The notes: generated by a model not told the origin, from the sequence alone. 64,000 nucleotides of DNA from Ottelia alismoides (GCA_037367405.1 JAZKJV010006041.1:1-64000); one strand, 5' to 3'; counted from the stretch's first letter, positions 45,081 through 57,184 are shown. Numbers and translations: made by a program.

Positions 45081-45892
45081 CCAAGGTTCAGGAAAGCGGT
45101 ATGCGTATACGTTCGGACAGGTCACTGAATAGCGCTTAAGCGGTATGCGGGGGCATATGCGGGGTATATGCGGTTTTACGCGGTTCCCTAATTTTTATTT
45201 AAAAATAAATAAATATATACAAAAGTGACTACAACAGAACTAAATTTATGTATAATTGTGGTCCAACAGAAGATCTAAGAAAAATAACTTTCATAGAGTT
45301 CAGAATAATCTCTATCAATCAAATATAATACTTCAATAGAACGGTTAGCACACAAAATAATTGACAACAATCAACAAAATAAAAAAAGTTAGCGCACAAA
45401 ATGCCTCTATTGTTGAATATAATGTCATTTATCTATGTCGTTATATTTATAATTGATCCTCCATCAAAAGTACCAAACTTTACATATAATATATTACATT
45501 CATAATAACTATTAGTTGACTAAATTAGTTTCCTAAATTATTAGTATATTATTCTTTTTCTTCCTTGCGTGTTTACTCCAATCTCACAGTACAACTACTT
45601 TGACGATGGATATAAATGGCCATGGAATGCTTGGTTGGCATACATGCAAATGTAAGGAAAACATGGCACAAACAACACAACAAAACATGGTACAAATTAA
45701 AAAATAAAAAATAAATAAAAAATGGGTATGCGGCCGCACAGACCGCATATGTGGCCGCATAGCCCGCATATGCGGCCCGCATAAGCGCACAGGGCGCATA
45801 ATGCGGGGATTCAGGAAAGCGGTGCGCTGAGGGCACCGCATACGCATATGCGGCCGCATATGCGGCCGCACGGGCCGCTTTCGTGAACACTG
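45081..45892. mobile_element. hAT-type MITE with 8-bp TSD gcggcggc
   Basis: TSD at 45073-45080 and 45893-45900. Ends: caaggttcaggaaagcgg (left) and, reverse-complemented, cagtgttcacgaaagcgg (right), 15 of 18 matching. Subterminal regions repeat gcggccgcatatgcgg-type motifs (45095-45185 and 45725-45880). The AT-rich centre is non-coding. Confidence 0.9.
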
Positions 45893-47182
45893 GCGGCGGC
45901 AGCATGTGCAACGCCCCTTCGGGACTGTGGCGTTCAAGAAAATGGTTCCAATGGAATCCTAATTAGAAGGCCCCACGTGGGATACATTATTTACAAAAAA
46001 ACTTTCTGCTGTTATCGTTAGTACTGAAACGAGCCATGAAGAAAAAAAGAAGATGGGCCGTGTTAAAAAATGGTGAGTCATTTGGTTTTGGCCTATTTAG
46101 GCTGGAGAAAGAAGAGAGAGAGAGAGGAAGAGAGCTCCACAATAGACTATTGTATTTTTTAATCCAATTAGACCACCTTTTCTTTGTTAAAAAAAGGTGT
46201 ATACATACAAAAGCCGTACGCAATTCAAAATAAAAGGATAAGGAAAAAAATATGTTTCAAAAAAAGTGTGAAAAGCCGAGAAAAAAATTAAAACGGCTTT
46301 AAAAAAAGTTTAAAAAAATGATGAATGATTTGAAAAGCTGACAAATTTGTGATCGACTTATTTGTTTTCATGTTTTCCCCATTTTCTAATCTTTTACCAA
46401 CATAGTCGATGTCATGTATTCGGACTAGTATGAGAGAAAAGGGGAGTATTGTGTAGAGTTCTTCGACCATGATACAGATTCTTCACATTCCAGTTCAAAT
46501 CCAGATTCTCCAGGCCAGACATATTGTTCAGACTCTACAGATATTCAGATGATCAGACTCGACGTCAGATATTTTCTCGAGTCTTCAGTTTCAGACAAGC
46601 ACATGCATGCGGCCTTTTAGATGTGCACATGTTTGCCATCTTTTATGTGGTCCCCATCATTCTTGTGTTTCGTGCAGAGTTTTCATGTGAGCCATAGGGA
46701 CTCCAGAGTAGAGGACCATTCCCTATGCTATGTTGGCAAGGGTTTTCATGTGGTATCATAGGGACTCCAGATTTCCCCCTTTCCCTTCCCCCCTTCCTCC
46801 CCTTCTTCCCCTTCCCTACCCCTAGAGAGGATGTTGTGTTTCTCCAGTGACTGTGGACTCCGACGAGGATTGCACTTCCACGTCCTTTTTCAGTTCGGCC
46901 ATCTTCAGAGATGGAGCAGTTGCCCACATATTGTGGCGGGCCCGAGTACTTCGACGAGGAGACTCGTTTTCAGTTGGTGACTCTGACAGGCACAGTACAA
47001 AGTGCACCAAGTTTGACTTGAACTCCGTTCGTCCTCCTCACTAGCACGGCATGAGAAACAACGTCCTCGACAGCAACAATTGTGCGCATTGAGTTGATAT
47101 TGTCCATAGCATCCTGTAGCGTGAGTTGAGTTTCTTTCTGTTTGTCCAAGCTGAGCATTACATACTCCAGCTTGAGGGGGAG

Positions 47183-47497
47183 TGTTGGAGTATTCGTTAT
47201 ATGCGTCACATGTATGGGAGATGGGTAAATGGATCTGTCCAGGATCCATTTACCCCATCCAGAGTTTAGTCCCACATCTACCGGTTTGGAGATGTGGAGA
47301 CTCCGTGGGTGCTATATATAGAGCCCCACAGCCCTGTAGTCAGATGAGAAAAAAGGAATGCAATATCCGCGCCTTTGAGGGCTTCTCCCGTGGTTTCATC
47401 CCGCTTCTTATGGAGTAGGGTTCCACATAAAATTCTTGTGTTCTTCAATTTCTCTATCTTTATTTCTAATTCCGCTTCCGCTTCCTATTTTCAAATA
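47183..47497 (+). repeat. 3' LTR of NA-2
   Basis: Near-identical to 43957-44257 in its first ~220 bp and longer by a gtagggttccacat-type segment. The hairpin is kept at 47223-47255. The terminal CA has become TA. Confidence 0.9.
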
Positions 47498-47787
47498 CAT
47501 ATCATTTAAAAAAATAAAAAACAAACAACAAAGAAAATAAAAAAAAGAAAACAAAACACACAAAAAAGGATGTGTTCCCATGGCCGAAAAACCGAGTACC
47601 TCTAAGTCCGACAGTACCACACAAACAGAGTTCTTGTTGGAAGAAATGAGCAACTTGTTATTCAAGGAAACCCTAGCCTCTCTTATATAGGGAGAGGCCT
47701 CACGGGTAAAACATAGTAGTCCAGAGAACAATAAGAAAATATTAAAAGATACACAACACATAATAATACTACTCTCTACACTCCCCC

Positions 47788-50700
47788 TCAAGGTGGAGCA
47801 TAGATGTCGATCATGCTCAGCGTGGAAGAGCATCTCTGGAAGGGTCCTCTGAACAACGGCTTGGTGAGTATGTCAGCAGTCTGATCCCCTGAGCTCACAT
47901 GAGATGTAGATATCAAGCCTCTCTGGATCAAGTCTCTAGTGTAGTGGCAGTCAACTTCAATATGCTTTGTTCTCTCATGGAATGCTGGATTGCTGGCAAT
48001 AAACAATGCTGCCTGATTGTCACACTGAAGCTGCATAGGTAAAGGTACGACTACATGTAGATCCTCTAGCACAGATCGAACCCAGATCATCTCTGTGCTT
48101 GCTTGCGCCATGGCCCTATATTCAGATTCTGCACTGGACCTTGCCACAACGGTTTGCTTCTTGCTTTTCCAAGAGACCAAAGAGCTCCCAACAAAACGGC
48201 AAATCCTGAGGTTGACTTTCTATCCTTAGGGCATCTTTCATAATCGACATCTGCACATGCTGAAATAGATAGATCTGTGCCCTTTCGGAATAGCAATCCT
48301 GAACCTGGAGTAAGACTTTAAATACCTCAGTATCATGTATATGGCATCCATATGAACTTGTCTTGGCTGCTCCATAAATTGACTCACCCGTCTTACTGCA
48401 AAGGCAATATCAGGTCGAGTTATGGTAATATAAAGGATTTTACCCACCATTTCTCTATATCTCCTCTTGTCTACTTCAACAGTATCATCATCATACAGCT
48501 TCATGCTTGGAGCCATGGGAATACTCGATGGTCTGCATCCAACCATGCCTGTTTCAATCAAGAAATCTGTAATGTACTTCCTTTGGGTCATCACTAGACC
48601 CTGTGCATTCCTGGCAAATTCCAACCCCAGAAAGTATCTTAGGGTTCCAAGGTCCTTCGTGACGAACTGACGGCCTAAGAACGCTTTTGCCCTCTCTATT
48701 CCCTGAACATCATCTCCTGTAATTAGAATATCATCAATATAGACCATGATTACAAACGTACCTGTAGAAGACTTCTGAATAAACAATGAGGATTTGCATT
48801 CGATCTCTTGAACCCCTGTCGTTCAATCAGATGGGAAAGTTTCTGGAACCACGCCCTTGGGCTCTGTTTAAGGCCATAAATTTCCTTGTGAAGTCTACAC
48901 ACCATATGCTTCTCCCCCTCAGCAGTAAACCTTGGTGGTTGCTGCACGTAGACTTCCTCCTGCAGATCTCCATACAAGAATGCATTGTTGACATCAAGCT
49001 GAGATATAGTCCAGTCACGTACCGCTACAACTGAAAGGAGTATGCGAATGGTAGAATGACGAGCCACCGGAGAAAATGTATCCATATAGTCCACACCATA
49101 GGTTTGTGTGAAACCTCGAGCGACCAACCGAGCCTTGTATTGATCTAGACTGCCATCTGCATGGTATTTAACTGTGAATACCCATTTACAGCTAACAATA
49201 GATGCATCAGGAGGAGCAGTAACCAAGCTCCATGTGCCACGAGACTGTAAGGCCCGCATCTTGTCCTCCATAGCCATTCACCAGAAATCAATCTTCATAG
49301 CTTCCTGATAGGTCCGTAGTATGTCCACGGACGACAAAGCTGCAGCAAATCTCTAAATGTCGCCTGTGAGGCGATTGAAAGGACACCTGAGAAGCAAAGG
49401 GATAGGATGCACACGCCCTCTTTTGCTTCCAGATAGCAATAGGAATATCTAGGTCATCGTCCACTGTACTGGATGGTGTAGTCTCCTCCTGCAATGAAGA
49501 ATCCTGTACATGTACCATATCTGACCCGTCGGTAGTAATGTCATCAAAACATACCTGAGGCGTGATGGATGCCAGGCGTGTAGCCTGAGCAGGACTTGAC
49601 CGACGCGTATAGAATTTTGGTATAGGTGGAATAGGAGGTTGTGGAGGTGGTGGTGGCGGAGGTGTTGGTGTTGAAGATGGCGTAGTAACTGGTGCAGGAG
49701 TAGACTCAGGTGAACCCCAACTAAGAGGTGGAGGGACATAGACATCATCATTGGTAGTGGATGGTACTAGCCTGTCACCTGCAGGAGAGAAATACATAAC
49801 AGACTCAAAGAACGTGACATCAGCACTGACAAAGTATTTCTTGTTTATGGGGTCATAACAGCGATAGCCCTTCTGAGTCCGAGAGTAACCGACAAAGACA
49901 CACTTGACAGCTCTAGGAGAGAGTTTGTCAAGTCTTGGAGTGAGAAGATGAACAAAGGCAACAATATCGAAGACATGAGGAGTAAGTGAGAATAATTCCT
50001 TATCAGGAAAAAGGATAGAGATAGGAATTTTCTCACCTAGGACAGATGACGGCATACGATTGACCAGGTAACAAGCTGTAAGGAGTCGCATCCCCCTAGA
50101 AAGAGATAGGAGCACAACTCTGAATAAGAAGAGTTCGAGTAATGTCAAGAAGGTGACGGTGCTTTCTTTCTGCCACGCCATTCTGTTGAGATGTGTAAGC
50201 ACAAGTAGTTTGGTGAATAATGCCCTTTGACGAGAGAAACTGAGAAAGAGACCGTGTGCAGAATTCCAGAGCATTATCTGTACGAACATATTTGACAGTA
50301 GAGGAAAAAACATTCTGCACTTCATTAATCAATTTTTTAATCACATCTCCTGCTTCAGATTTATTCTTTAAAAGAAAGACCCAAGATACACGAGAGAAAT
50401 CATCCACTACAACTAGATAGAACCTGTGTCCCTGATGATCGGGAACACGACTCGGATCCCAAATATCAATATGAAACAACTCGAACGGGGAGCAACTGCT
50501 CCGACTCTGACGACTAGGGAAGCTGGACCTATGATGCTTTCCCAACTGACACGCTTCACAACGAAAGGAAGAATTGGGAGAGATCTGAGGAAGAAGGTGT
50601 CATATTTTCTGGAGCGGGAGATGACCAAAGCGAAGATGCCAGATGTAAGGTGATACTGGTCCGACGGGATAAGAAGAGACGCCAGCATAAGAATTCCGGA

Positions 50701-51033
50701 CTAGCCTATACAGACCATTCTGCTCAGAGCTACAACCAATCACCCTGCCCGTTAGTAGGTCCTGAAAAATAAGAGAAGAGGGGTCAAATATAGCACGACA
50801 GTGCAAATTCTTCGTAATCTGACTAATAGACAACAGATTCATGGAGAACTCGGGAGCATGCATAACATTCTGTAGATGCATGGAAGAAGATAGAACGACC
50901 TCCCCCTGTCCAATAAGGGGGGAGTGGGTACCATCTGCGATCTGTACTGAACGGCCATGGGGAATGTCCCTGTAGGACTCAAGTCTCTCTCGATCTCGGT
51001 AGATGTGATGTGGCACCAGAATCTATAATCCAA
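47788..51033 (-). pseudogene. Copia-C protease, integrase, RT and RNase H, frameshifted
   Basis: A degraded protease start near 51030, zinc site LWHLRFGHLPLQK (about 50640-50600) and CEAC-QLGKHHRSSFP, integrase core FHIDIWDPSRVPDHQGHRF (DIWG has become DIWD), RTDNALEF and QQNGVAERKHR (50470-50160), a Pro-rich linker near 49640, RT (WVFTVKYHADGSLDQYKARL near 49180; [11 protein letters not shown] near 48740-48710) and RNase H (SAESEYRAMAQ near 48120), ending SMIDIYAPP at 47788. At least five frame changes. Confidence 0.88.
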
Positions 51034-52051
51034 TCAGATATATCATGACAAGACGTAAATGCGGTAGCACTACTTGAGGTACTAGCGACAGCTGAGGAAC
51101 GACAGAGGCAGAGGCAACAACATCAGAAGGTCCATCAGAAGAACTAGCAGAAAATTGTGGCATAATATCACGTAGACGTGCCATAAGCTCCTCAAAACGG
51201 TTGTCTGCATTGGATGCTGACTGGGGCAGAACATGCTCAGCTACACGCGCCGATGCTGGGAACCCATGCTTAGAGTAGTATGTATCCTCCGAGTGGCCTG
51301 TGCAGTGACAGTACAGACAAGGGTGACGAAAGCGACCATCCCTACCACCTCCACGTCCACGTCCACGACCAGAAGACTGACCACCTCTCCCATGCGATAC
51401 TGCCATCGCCGATGGGGGTGGAGTAGATGAGCTGGAAGACATTGATATGCGACTGAGCCTCTGGTAAACATCCTCCATTGGAGGAATAACTGCATCGGCC
51501 AAAATCTGAGAGCGGGCAACCTCGTACTCACGGTCTAGGGCTGCAAGTAGAATGCCCACCATGGTGGCATTCCGAAACGTCTTCTGCTGCTCAGGGGTTG
51601 CTGTGAGTGGAATGGTACTGTATAGCTTCTCAAACATCCCTCTCAGGGACGTGTACAAGGAGTGAAGTGGTCTGCCGTTCTGCTTCATCGTGAATATATC
51701 ATGCTGAAGCTGTAACATCTTGGTCTCATTCCGCACTTGTGAATATGTTGCAGCCAGAATATCCCTCATCGGCTTGGCAGTGGGCTGATGGAGGACATCA
51801 TTGGCAATCTCCATCGACAGTGTGCCTGACAGCCAAACCTTGGCATACGAATCATCAGCCTCCCACGAGATATAAATCCCTGTCTTCTCTGCTGGCTCAT
51901 CCTCGATAAGAATGTGCTTCTTACCGTTTGACTTCATGAGACTCATGAACTGCATCGCCCAGAGCTCGTAGTTCGAACCATCCATCTTCACTATTGGCGT
52001 AGGACCTTTGAACGCGCCTATGGAGGGCATATCCACCTTGGATTCTGACAT
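51023..52051 (-). pseudogene. Copia-C gag, with a damaged zinc knuckle
   Basis: Open from MSESKVDMPSIGAFKGPTP at 52051 through the UBN2-like core (AKVWLSGTLSMEIANDVLHQ; SLYTSLRGMFEKLY). An Arg/Gly tract leads to the knuckle CLYCHCTGHSEDTY near 51310-51270, whose last Cys is Tyr, so zinc binding would be lost. The frame is left just before the protease DSG. Confidence 0.88.
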
Positions 52052-54570
52052 ATCGCTGCTGGAGAAGAACTAGGGTTTGTAGACAGAGTGACAAATTTCT
52101 ACAGAGACTGCATAGGATTTGTGTGCGTATGTAGACGTTACGCACCCAAATCCATAGATCCGGAGGACGAGCGGGCTACGATCAAACCGACGGGAGTCGC
52201 AGCGGTAACGGCTAGGGCAGGTGCTGGTAGCCAACTAGGACACGGACGAAGTTGAAGGCGGAGGGGAGATCCCGGAGCGAGACTGGGGGTCGGGCTAGGG
52301 CACGACGGTGGGGGGGTCCCGGTGCGGCGTGGCTGGCGGAGGCGGGATCCCGACGCGGGGGCTGGGAGCCGGGCTGGGAACCGGTTAGAGGAGGGGGCCG
52401 GGCTGGGGACCGGGGAGAGGCGGAACCGGCGAGAGGAGGGGGCCGGGCTGGGGCCGCGAGAAGAAGGGCGGCGGCAGCGGCGACAGAATGAAAGAGAGAA
52501 GGGGGGGTGGGTGGCGGGTGGGATGAGCCCTAGGGTTTAGGCTCTGATAGCATGTTGGAAGAAATGAGCAACTTGTTATTCAAGGGAACCCTAGCCTCTC
52601 TTATATAGGGAGAGGCCTCACGGGTATTAGAAGATACACAACACATAATAATAATAATCTCTACAGTTCTTATTAGATACCTTGTCCGTTCAAATGAAAC
52701 AAATGTTCGATCACTTCACCAGACAAATTGCCACATTGAAATAGTTGTATGTTTGAGAAATGTCATAATGATGAAACGATAACCACGGGTCGACGTAAGA
52801 GTCGAAGACGACACTCACAGAGTAATACATCCCGAGACTCTAGTTCTTCTACCTCTAATGGACATATTAGCGACAATCACTCGCAGGAAAGCAAAGAAGA
52901 AGAGTTGAGAGATGAATCTCCTTTCATTTCAAAGAACCAAGAACCACACACCCCGGGGTATACGTCATAGCCTTCTAGTGGCTATCAACTCCCACTCCAA
53001 CATGGTCCTAGGCACGATAACGGATGGGATCGAGGCATCCGCCTTGATGTTCCGGAATTTGACGGAGGATGAGACCATGATGTTTTTATGGATTGGCTCC
53101 AAACAGTCGAAGACTTCTTCGTATGGAAGACTATGCCTAGCGAGCGAAAAGTACAATTCGTTACGATCAAATTTAAAGGACATGCTTTGCTGTGGTAGGA
53201 TCATTTGCAATCAGAACGCAAATGGAAGGAAACCAAGATCCGCAATTGGAGCAAAATGAAAGCCAAACTGAAAACAAAGTTTGTACCTGAAGATTACAAG
53301 GGAGATCTATATGCACGATTGCAGTCTTGAAGACAAGGTATCATGAGCATAAAAGAGTACACCGAAAGATTCCAATCTCTCATGCGTCGCAACCGATTGC
53401 AAGAAACTCCTGCCCAGGAAGTCACCCGCTACATGCAAGGGCTTCGTCAAGTTATCCAAGATGAACTCTACCTCCACAACTCTCAAAACGTCGATGATGC
53501 CTATAAACGAGCTGAGCGGGCTGAAGCTAAGCTTGCCAAAGCTCAGACAAGGAGAACGTCTTTTTTGGTGAACCCCACCCCACGAACTAGTGTCCCTATG
53601 ACGACCTCCAAACCAATAGCTTCCCCATCAATTGTTGCCATCACCCGTCCATCGACTGGAAACCTTGGACCAGGCATCTTGGGAAGCTGACCTATTGTAG
53701 AACCTGATACTTGTTTCATGTGCTATCAGAAGGGACATCGAGCGACTGAGTGCCCAAACCCTAGGGAGACGTAACATTAGGGGCTAGGTTTAATTTTTCA
53801 GCAGCTTAGAGTTAGGTTATCGAAAGAGGATTTTTAATGGATTTTTGAATTTTACAAAATTTTATGGATTTTTAAAAGAGGGTTGCAATTAAAAATCAGA
53901 TGGATGATTTTGTTAGATTTTTATGCAATGAAATAATGCTATGCAATGTGAGAGAGAAAATAAAGCAATGTTTTTGTTTTTTAAATAAGAATGAAATGTG
54001 TAGAGATTTATGTTATGTTATGTTATTCTGTACCGTTTCATATTTTTCTCTTTTCTTCTGGACTGTTATGTAATTTACCCATGGGTCCTCTCTATATAAG
54101 AGAGCCTAGGGTTCTATGGAATAGACAGATTGCTCATTTCCACCAACATGGTATCAGAGCCAAAACCCTAATCCTAAAAGCCCATCCCACCGCCACCCCT
54201 CTCTCTCCAACACTCGGCGGCACCGTCGACTCCTTCACCACCGCCTCCCGCCAGCGTCGCCGCCGGCCCCAACTCCTTTACCTCACCGTCGGCTTCCGTT
54301 GGCACCGCCGCCAGTCCCCCCACCAACCGGCACTCCTCCTCACCGCCGGCACTCCTCTTGTTGCCGGCCCCTTCAACACTGCCGGCTTCCAACGTAGGGA
54401 ACCTCCACCGCCGGATTCCCTTTTCTTCAAAGCCGACGCTTGTTACTCCGTCGGCCGCTCTCTCTCCATGGATTTGAGTGCATAAAGTCTACATATGCAC
54501 TCAAATCCTATCAAGTTTATGTAGACACTGGTTTCTCGTTTACAATCCCTAGTTCTTCGTCTCCGGCAAC

Positions 54571-55890
54571 ATGTCAGAAAGCAAAGTTGATATGCCCTCC
54601 ATAGGCACATTCAAAGGTCCAGTGCCAATAGTCAAGATGGATGGGACGAATTATGAGCTCTGGGCGATGCAGTTCATGAGTCTCATGAAGTCGAACGGCA
54701 AGAAGCATATACTTATCGAGGAAGAGCTGACAGAGAAGTCTGGGATCTATACCTCCTGGGAGGCCGATGATACTTATGCCAAGGTTTGGCTGTCAGGAAC
54801 ACTGTCGATGGAGATCGCCAATGATGTCCTCCATTAGCCCACCGCCAAGGCGATGTGGGATATACTGGCCGCCACATATTCACAGGTGCAGAACGAGACC
54901 AAGATGTTACAGCTCCAGCATGACATTTTCACGATGAAGCAGAATGGGCGGCCGCTCCATTCTTTGTATACGTCCCTGCGGGGGATGTTTGAGAAACTAT
55001 ATAACACTATACCCCTCACGGCTACTCCTGAGCAGCAGAAGACCTTTCGGAATGCTACCATAGTTGGAGTTCTACTAGCAGCACTTGATCCTGAGTATGA
55101 GGCAGCCTGCTCTCAGATACTTGCTGATGCTACTATTCCTCCTATAGAGGAAGTTTACCGGAGGCTCAGTCGCATCTCTGTCTCTTCTAGCACATCTACT
55201 CCACCCCCTTCGATGATGGCCGTATCGCAAGGGAGAGGTGGTTAGTCTTCCTTTCGTGGACGTGGACCTCGTGGCCGAGGATGCCGTTTTCGCCAACCGT
55301 GCACCTTCTATCATCGCACGGGTCACTCCGAGGATACATGCTATTCTAAGCATGGGTTTCCAGCATTGGCGCGTGTAGCCGAGCATGTTACATCTCCGTC
55401 GGCATCCACTTCAGATCACCGGTTCAAAGAGCTTGTGGCGCGCCTGCGTGATATTATGCCTCAATCTTCTACTGATTCTCCAGGCGGATCGTCAGATATT
55501 GCCGCTTTAGCATCTGCCAGTACTTCTGCCGCCGTCAGTACCTCATGTAGTGCTACTCTTTTATATCCTGTCATGATCACTCATATTGGATTATGGATTC
55601 CGGCGCCACCCATCACCTCTGCTGTGACCGGGATAGACTTGAGTCATACAAAGACATTCCACCTGGACGCTCAGTGCTCATAGCCGATGGAACTTATTCC
55701 CCTATCGTTGGACAGGGGGAGATCACCTTGTCACCGTCTATGCATTTACAGAATGTTCTACATGCTCCTGAGTTTTCCATGAATCTATTATCCATTAGTC
55801 AGATTAGGAAGGATTTGCACTGTCGCACTATATTTGACCCATCTTCTCTCATTTTTCAGGACATACTAACGGGCAGGGTGATTGGCTGAC
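54571..55890 (+). pseudogene. Copia-D gag and protease
   Basis: Gag from MSESKVDMPSIGTFKGPVP at 54571. TAG at 54836-54838 replaces a Gln codon (LHQ in relatives); another TAG at about 55243 also falls at a Gln position. The knuckle near 55300-55345 reads CTFYHRTGHSEDTC, its second Cys changed to Tyr. Protease WIMDSGATHHLCCD at about 55588-55630 is in a different frame from the preceding linker. Frame is lost again near 55885. Confidence 0.88.
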
Positions 55891-55900
55891 TCTGAGCAGA

Positions 55901-57184
55901 ATGGTCTCTATCGTCTGGTCCGGAATTCATATGCTGGCGTCTCTTCCCACTCAGCCGGATCAGTCTCTTCGTACACCTAGTATCTATGCTTTGGTCACCT
56001 CCCGCTTCAGAAGATGCGTCATTTTGCCTCAGATCTCTCCGAGTTCGTCATTTCGTTGTGAAGCTTGTCAGTTGGGAAAGCATCATCGGTCTAGCTTCCC
56101 TAGTCATCAGAGTCAGAGCAGTAGCTCCCCATTTGAGTTGTTTCATATTGATATTTGGGGTCCGAGTCGTGTTCCTGATCATCAGGGACACAAGTTCTAT
56201 CTGGTTGTAGTTGATGACTTTTCTCATGTATCTTGGGTTTTTCTTTTAAAGAATAAATCTGAAATAGGGGATGTTATTAAAAATCTTATCATCGAAGTGC
56301 AGAATGTTTTTTCTTCTTCTGTCAAATATGTTCGTGTGGATAATGCATTGGAATTCTGCACTCGCTCTCTCTCCCATTTCTTTTCGTCCAAAGGTATTAT
56401 TCATCAAACCACCTGTGCTTACACATCTCAACGGAATGGAGTGGCAGAGAGAAAACATTGTCACATTCTTGATATCACTCGAACCCTGCTTATCCAGAGT
56501 TGTGCGCATATCGCTTTTTGGGGGGATGCTGTCCTTACAGCCTGCTACCTTGTCAATCGCATGCCGTCCTCTGTTCTTGGTGAGAAAATTCCTCTTTCCG
56601 TTATTTTCCCAGATAAGGAATTATTTTCACTTACCCCTCGTGTCTTTGGCACTGTTGCCTTTGTTCACAACTTGTCTCCTGGACTTGATAAACTCTCTCC
56701 TAGAGCCGTCAAGTGTGTCTTTGTAGGTTACTCTCGGACTCAGAAGGGTTATCGTTGTTATGACCCTATAAACAAGAAATATTTTGTCAGTGCTGATGTT
56801 ACATTTTTTGAGTCCGTTATGTACTTCTCCTCTGCAGGTGACATGTTGGCTTCTTCCACATCTAATGATGATGTCTATGTTCCTCCTCCTAGTCTGAGTC
56901 TACCTGTGTCCATTCCTGTCCGGTTGTCACGCCGACACCATCTCCACCACCACCACTACAACCACCTATCCCACCATTACCTAAATTCTATAGACGTCGG
57001 TCAGGTCCTGCTCAGGCGGCACGTCAAGCATCCATCACGCCTCAGGTATGTTCAGATACTGTTACTAATGACGGGTCAGATAATGTGCATGTGCATGATT
57101 CTTCTTTGCAGGAGGAGGATACACCATCGAGTACAGTGGACGGTGATCTTGATGTCCCTATTGCTATTCGGAAGCAGAAACTGA
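55901..57184 (+). pseudogene. Copia-D integrase
   Basis: CEACQLGKHHRSSFP (about 56060), core D in FHIDIWGPS (56140-56165), D in RVDNALEF (near 56335) and E in QRNGVAERKHC (56430-56460; Gln-Arg where relatives have Gln-Gln). PRAVKCVFVGYSRTQKGY is at 56700-56750. The frame is open through the whole core, one of the longer intact stretches in the window, but enters a wrong frame in the Pro-rich linker after about 56930. Confidence 0.88.

Larger units (their letters stand above)
43957..47497 (+). mobile_element. Non-autonomous Copia element NA-2, TSD catat
   Basis: LTRs 43957-44257 (301 bp) and 47183-47497 (315 bp). TSD catat lies at 43952-43956 and 47498-47502. Primer site tggtatcggagc is at 44258-44269 (one mismatch to the Met tRNA complement). 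Polypurine tract tgagggggag is at 47173-47182. The interior has no Copia protein domains; at the end it keeps tccaagctgagcat...cttgagggggag, which mirrors the last codons of Copia pol plus polypurine tract. It belongs with NA-1. A hAT MITE interrupts the leader. Confidence 0.9.
47635..52665 (-). mobile_element. Copia-C: Ale-like Copia retrotransposon, TSD gttct
   Basis: 3' LTR 47635-47780 (146 bp) and 5' LTR 52553-52665 (113 bp, with an internal deletion of about 33 bp). TSD gttct lies at 47630-47634 and 52666-52670. The primer site on the plus strand is gctctgatagca (52541-52552), one base off the usual. Polypurine tract ctccccctcaagg is at 47781-47793. All domains present but broken. Closest here to Copia-D. 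Confidence 0.93.
43459..53775 (+). mobile_element. Gypsy G2: 5' LTR, primer site and gag, split by two Copia insertions
   Basis: LTR 43459-43907, primer site 43910-43921, gag start 47580 and gag zinc knuckle ending near 53760. NA-2 (43957-47497) and Copia-C (47635-52665) lie between. No protease, RT or integrase follows; sequence changes to an inverted LTR after about 53775. The LTR and primer site group it with the LARD-like element at 11632 and gypsy family 3. Confidence 0.8.
47580..53775 (+). pseudogene. Gypsy G2 gag, split by Copia-C
   Basis: ATG at 47580 begins MAEKPSTSKSDSTTQTEF; Copia-C then interrupts, and the frame continues exactly at 52666 (LLDTLSVQMKQMFDHFTRQIATLK, stop). Beyond it are a Ser/Arg-rich stretch (52790-52870), a gag core (VPEFDG, WEDHL-like text, FKGHALLWWDHLQSERKW near 53175-53225, KTKFVPEDY), SIKEYTERFQSLMRR (53343-53390) and the zinc knuckle CFMCYQKGHRATEC (about 53712-53753). 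Several stops and frame changes. It is Ty3/gypsy gag, not Copia, by the retrotrans_gag-like core. Confidence 0.82.
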
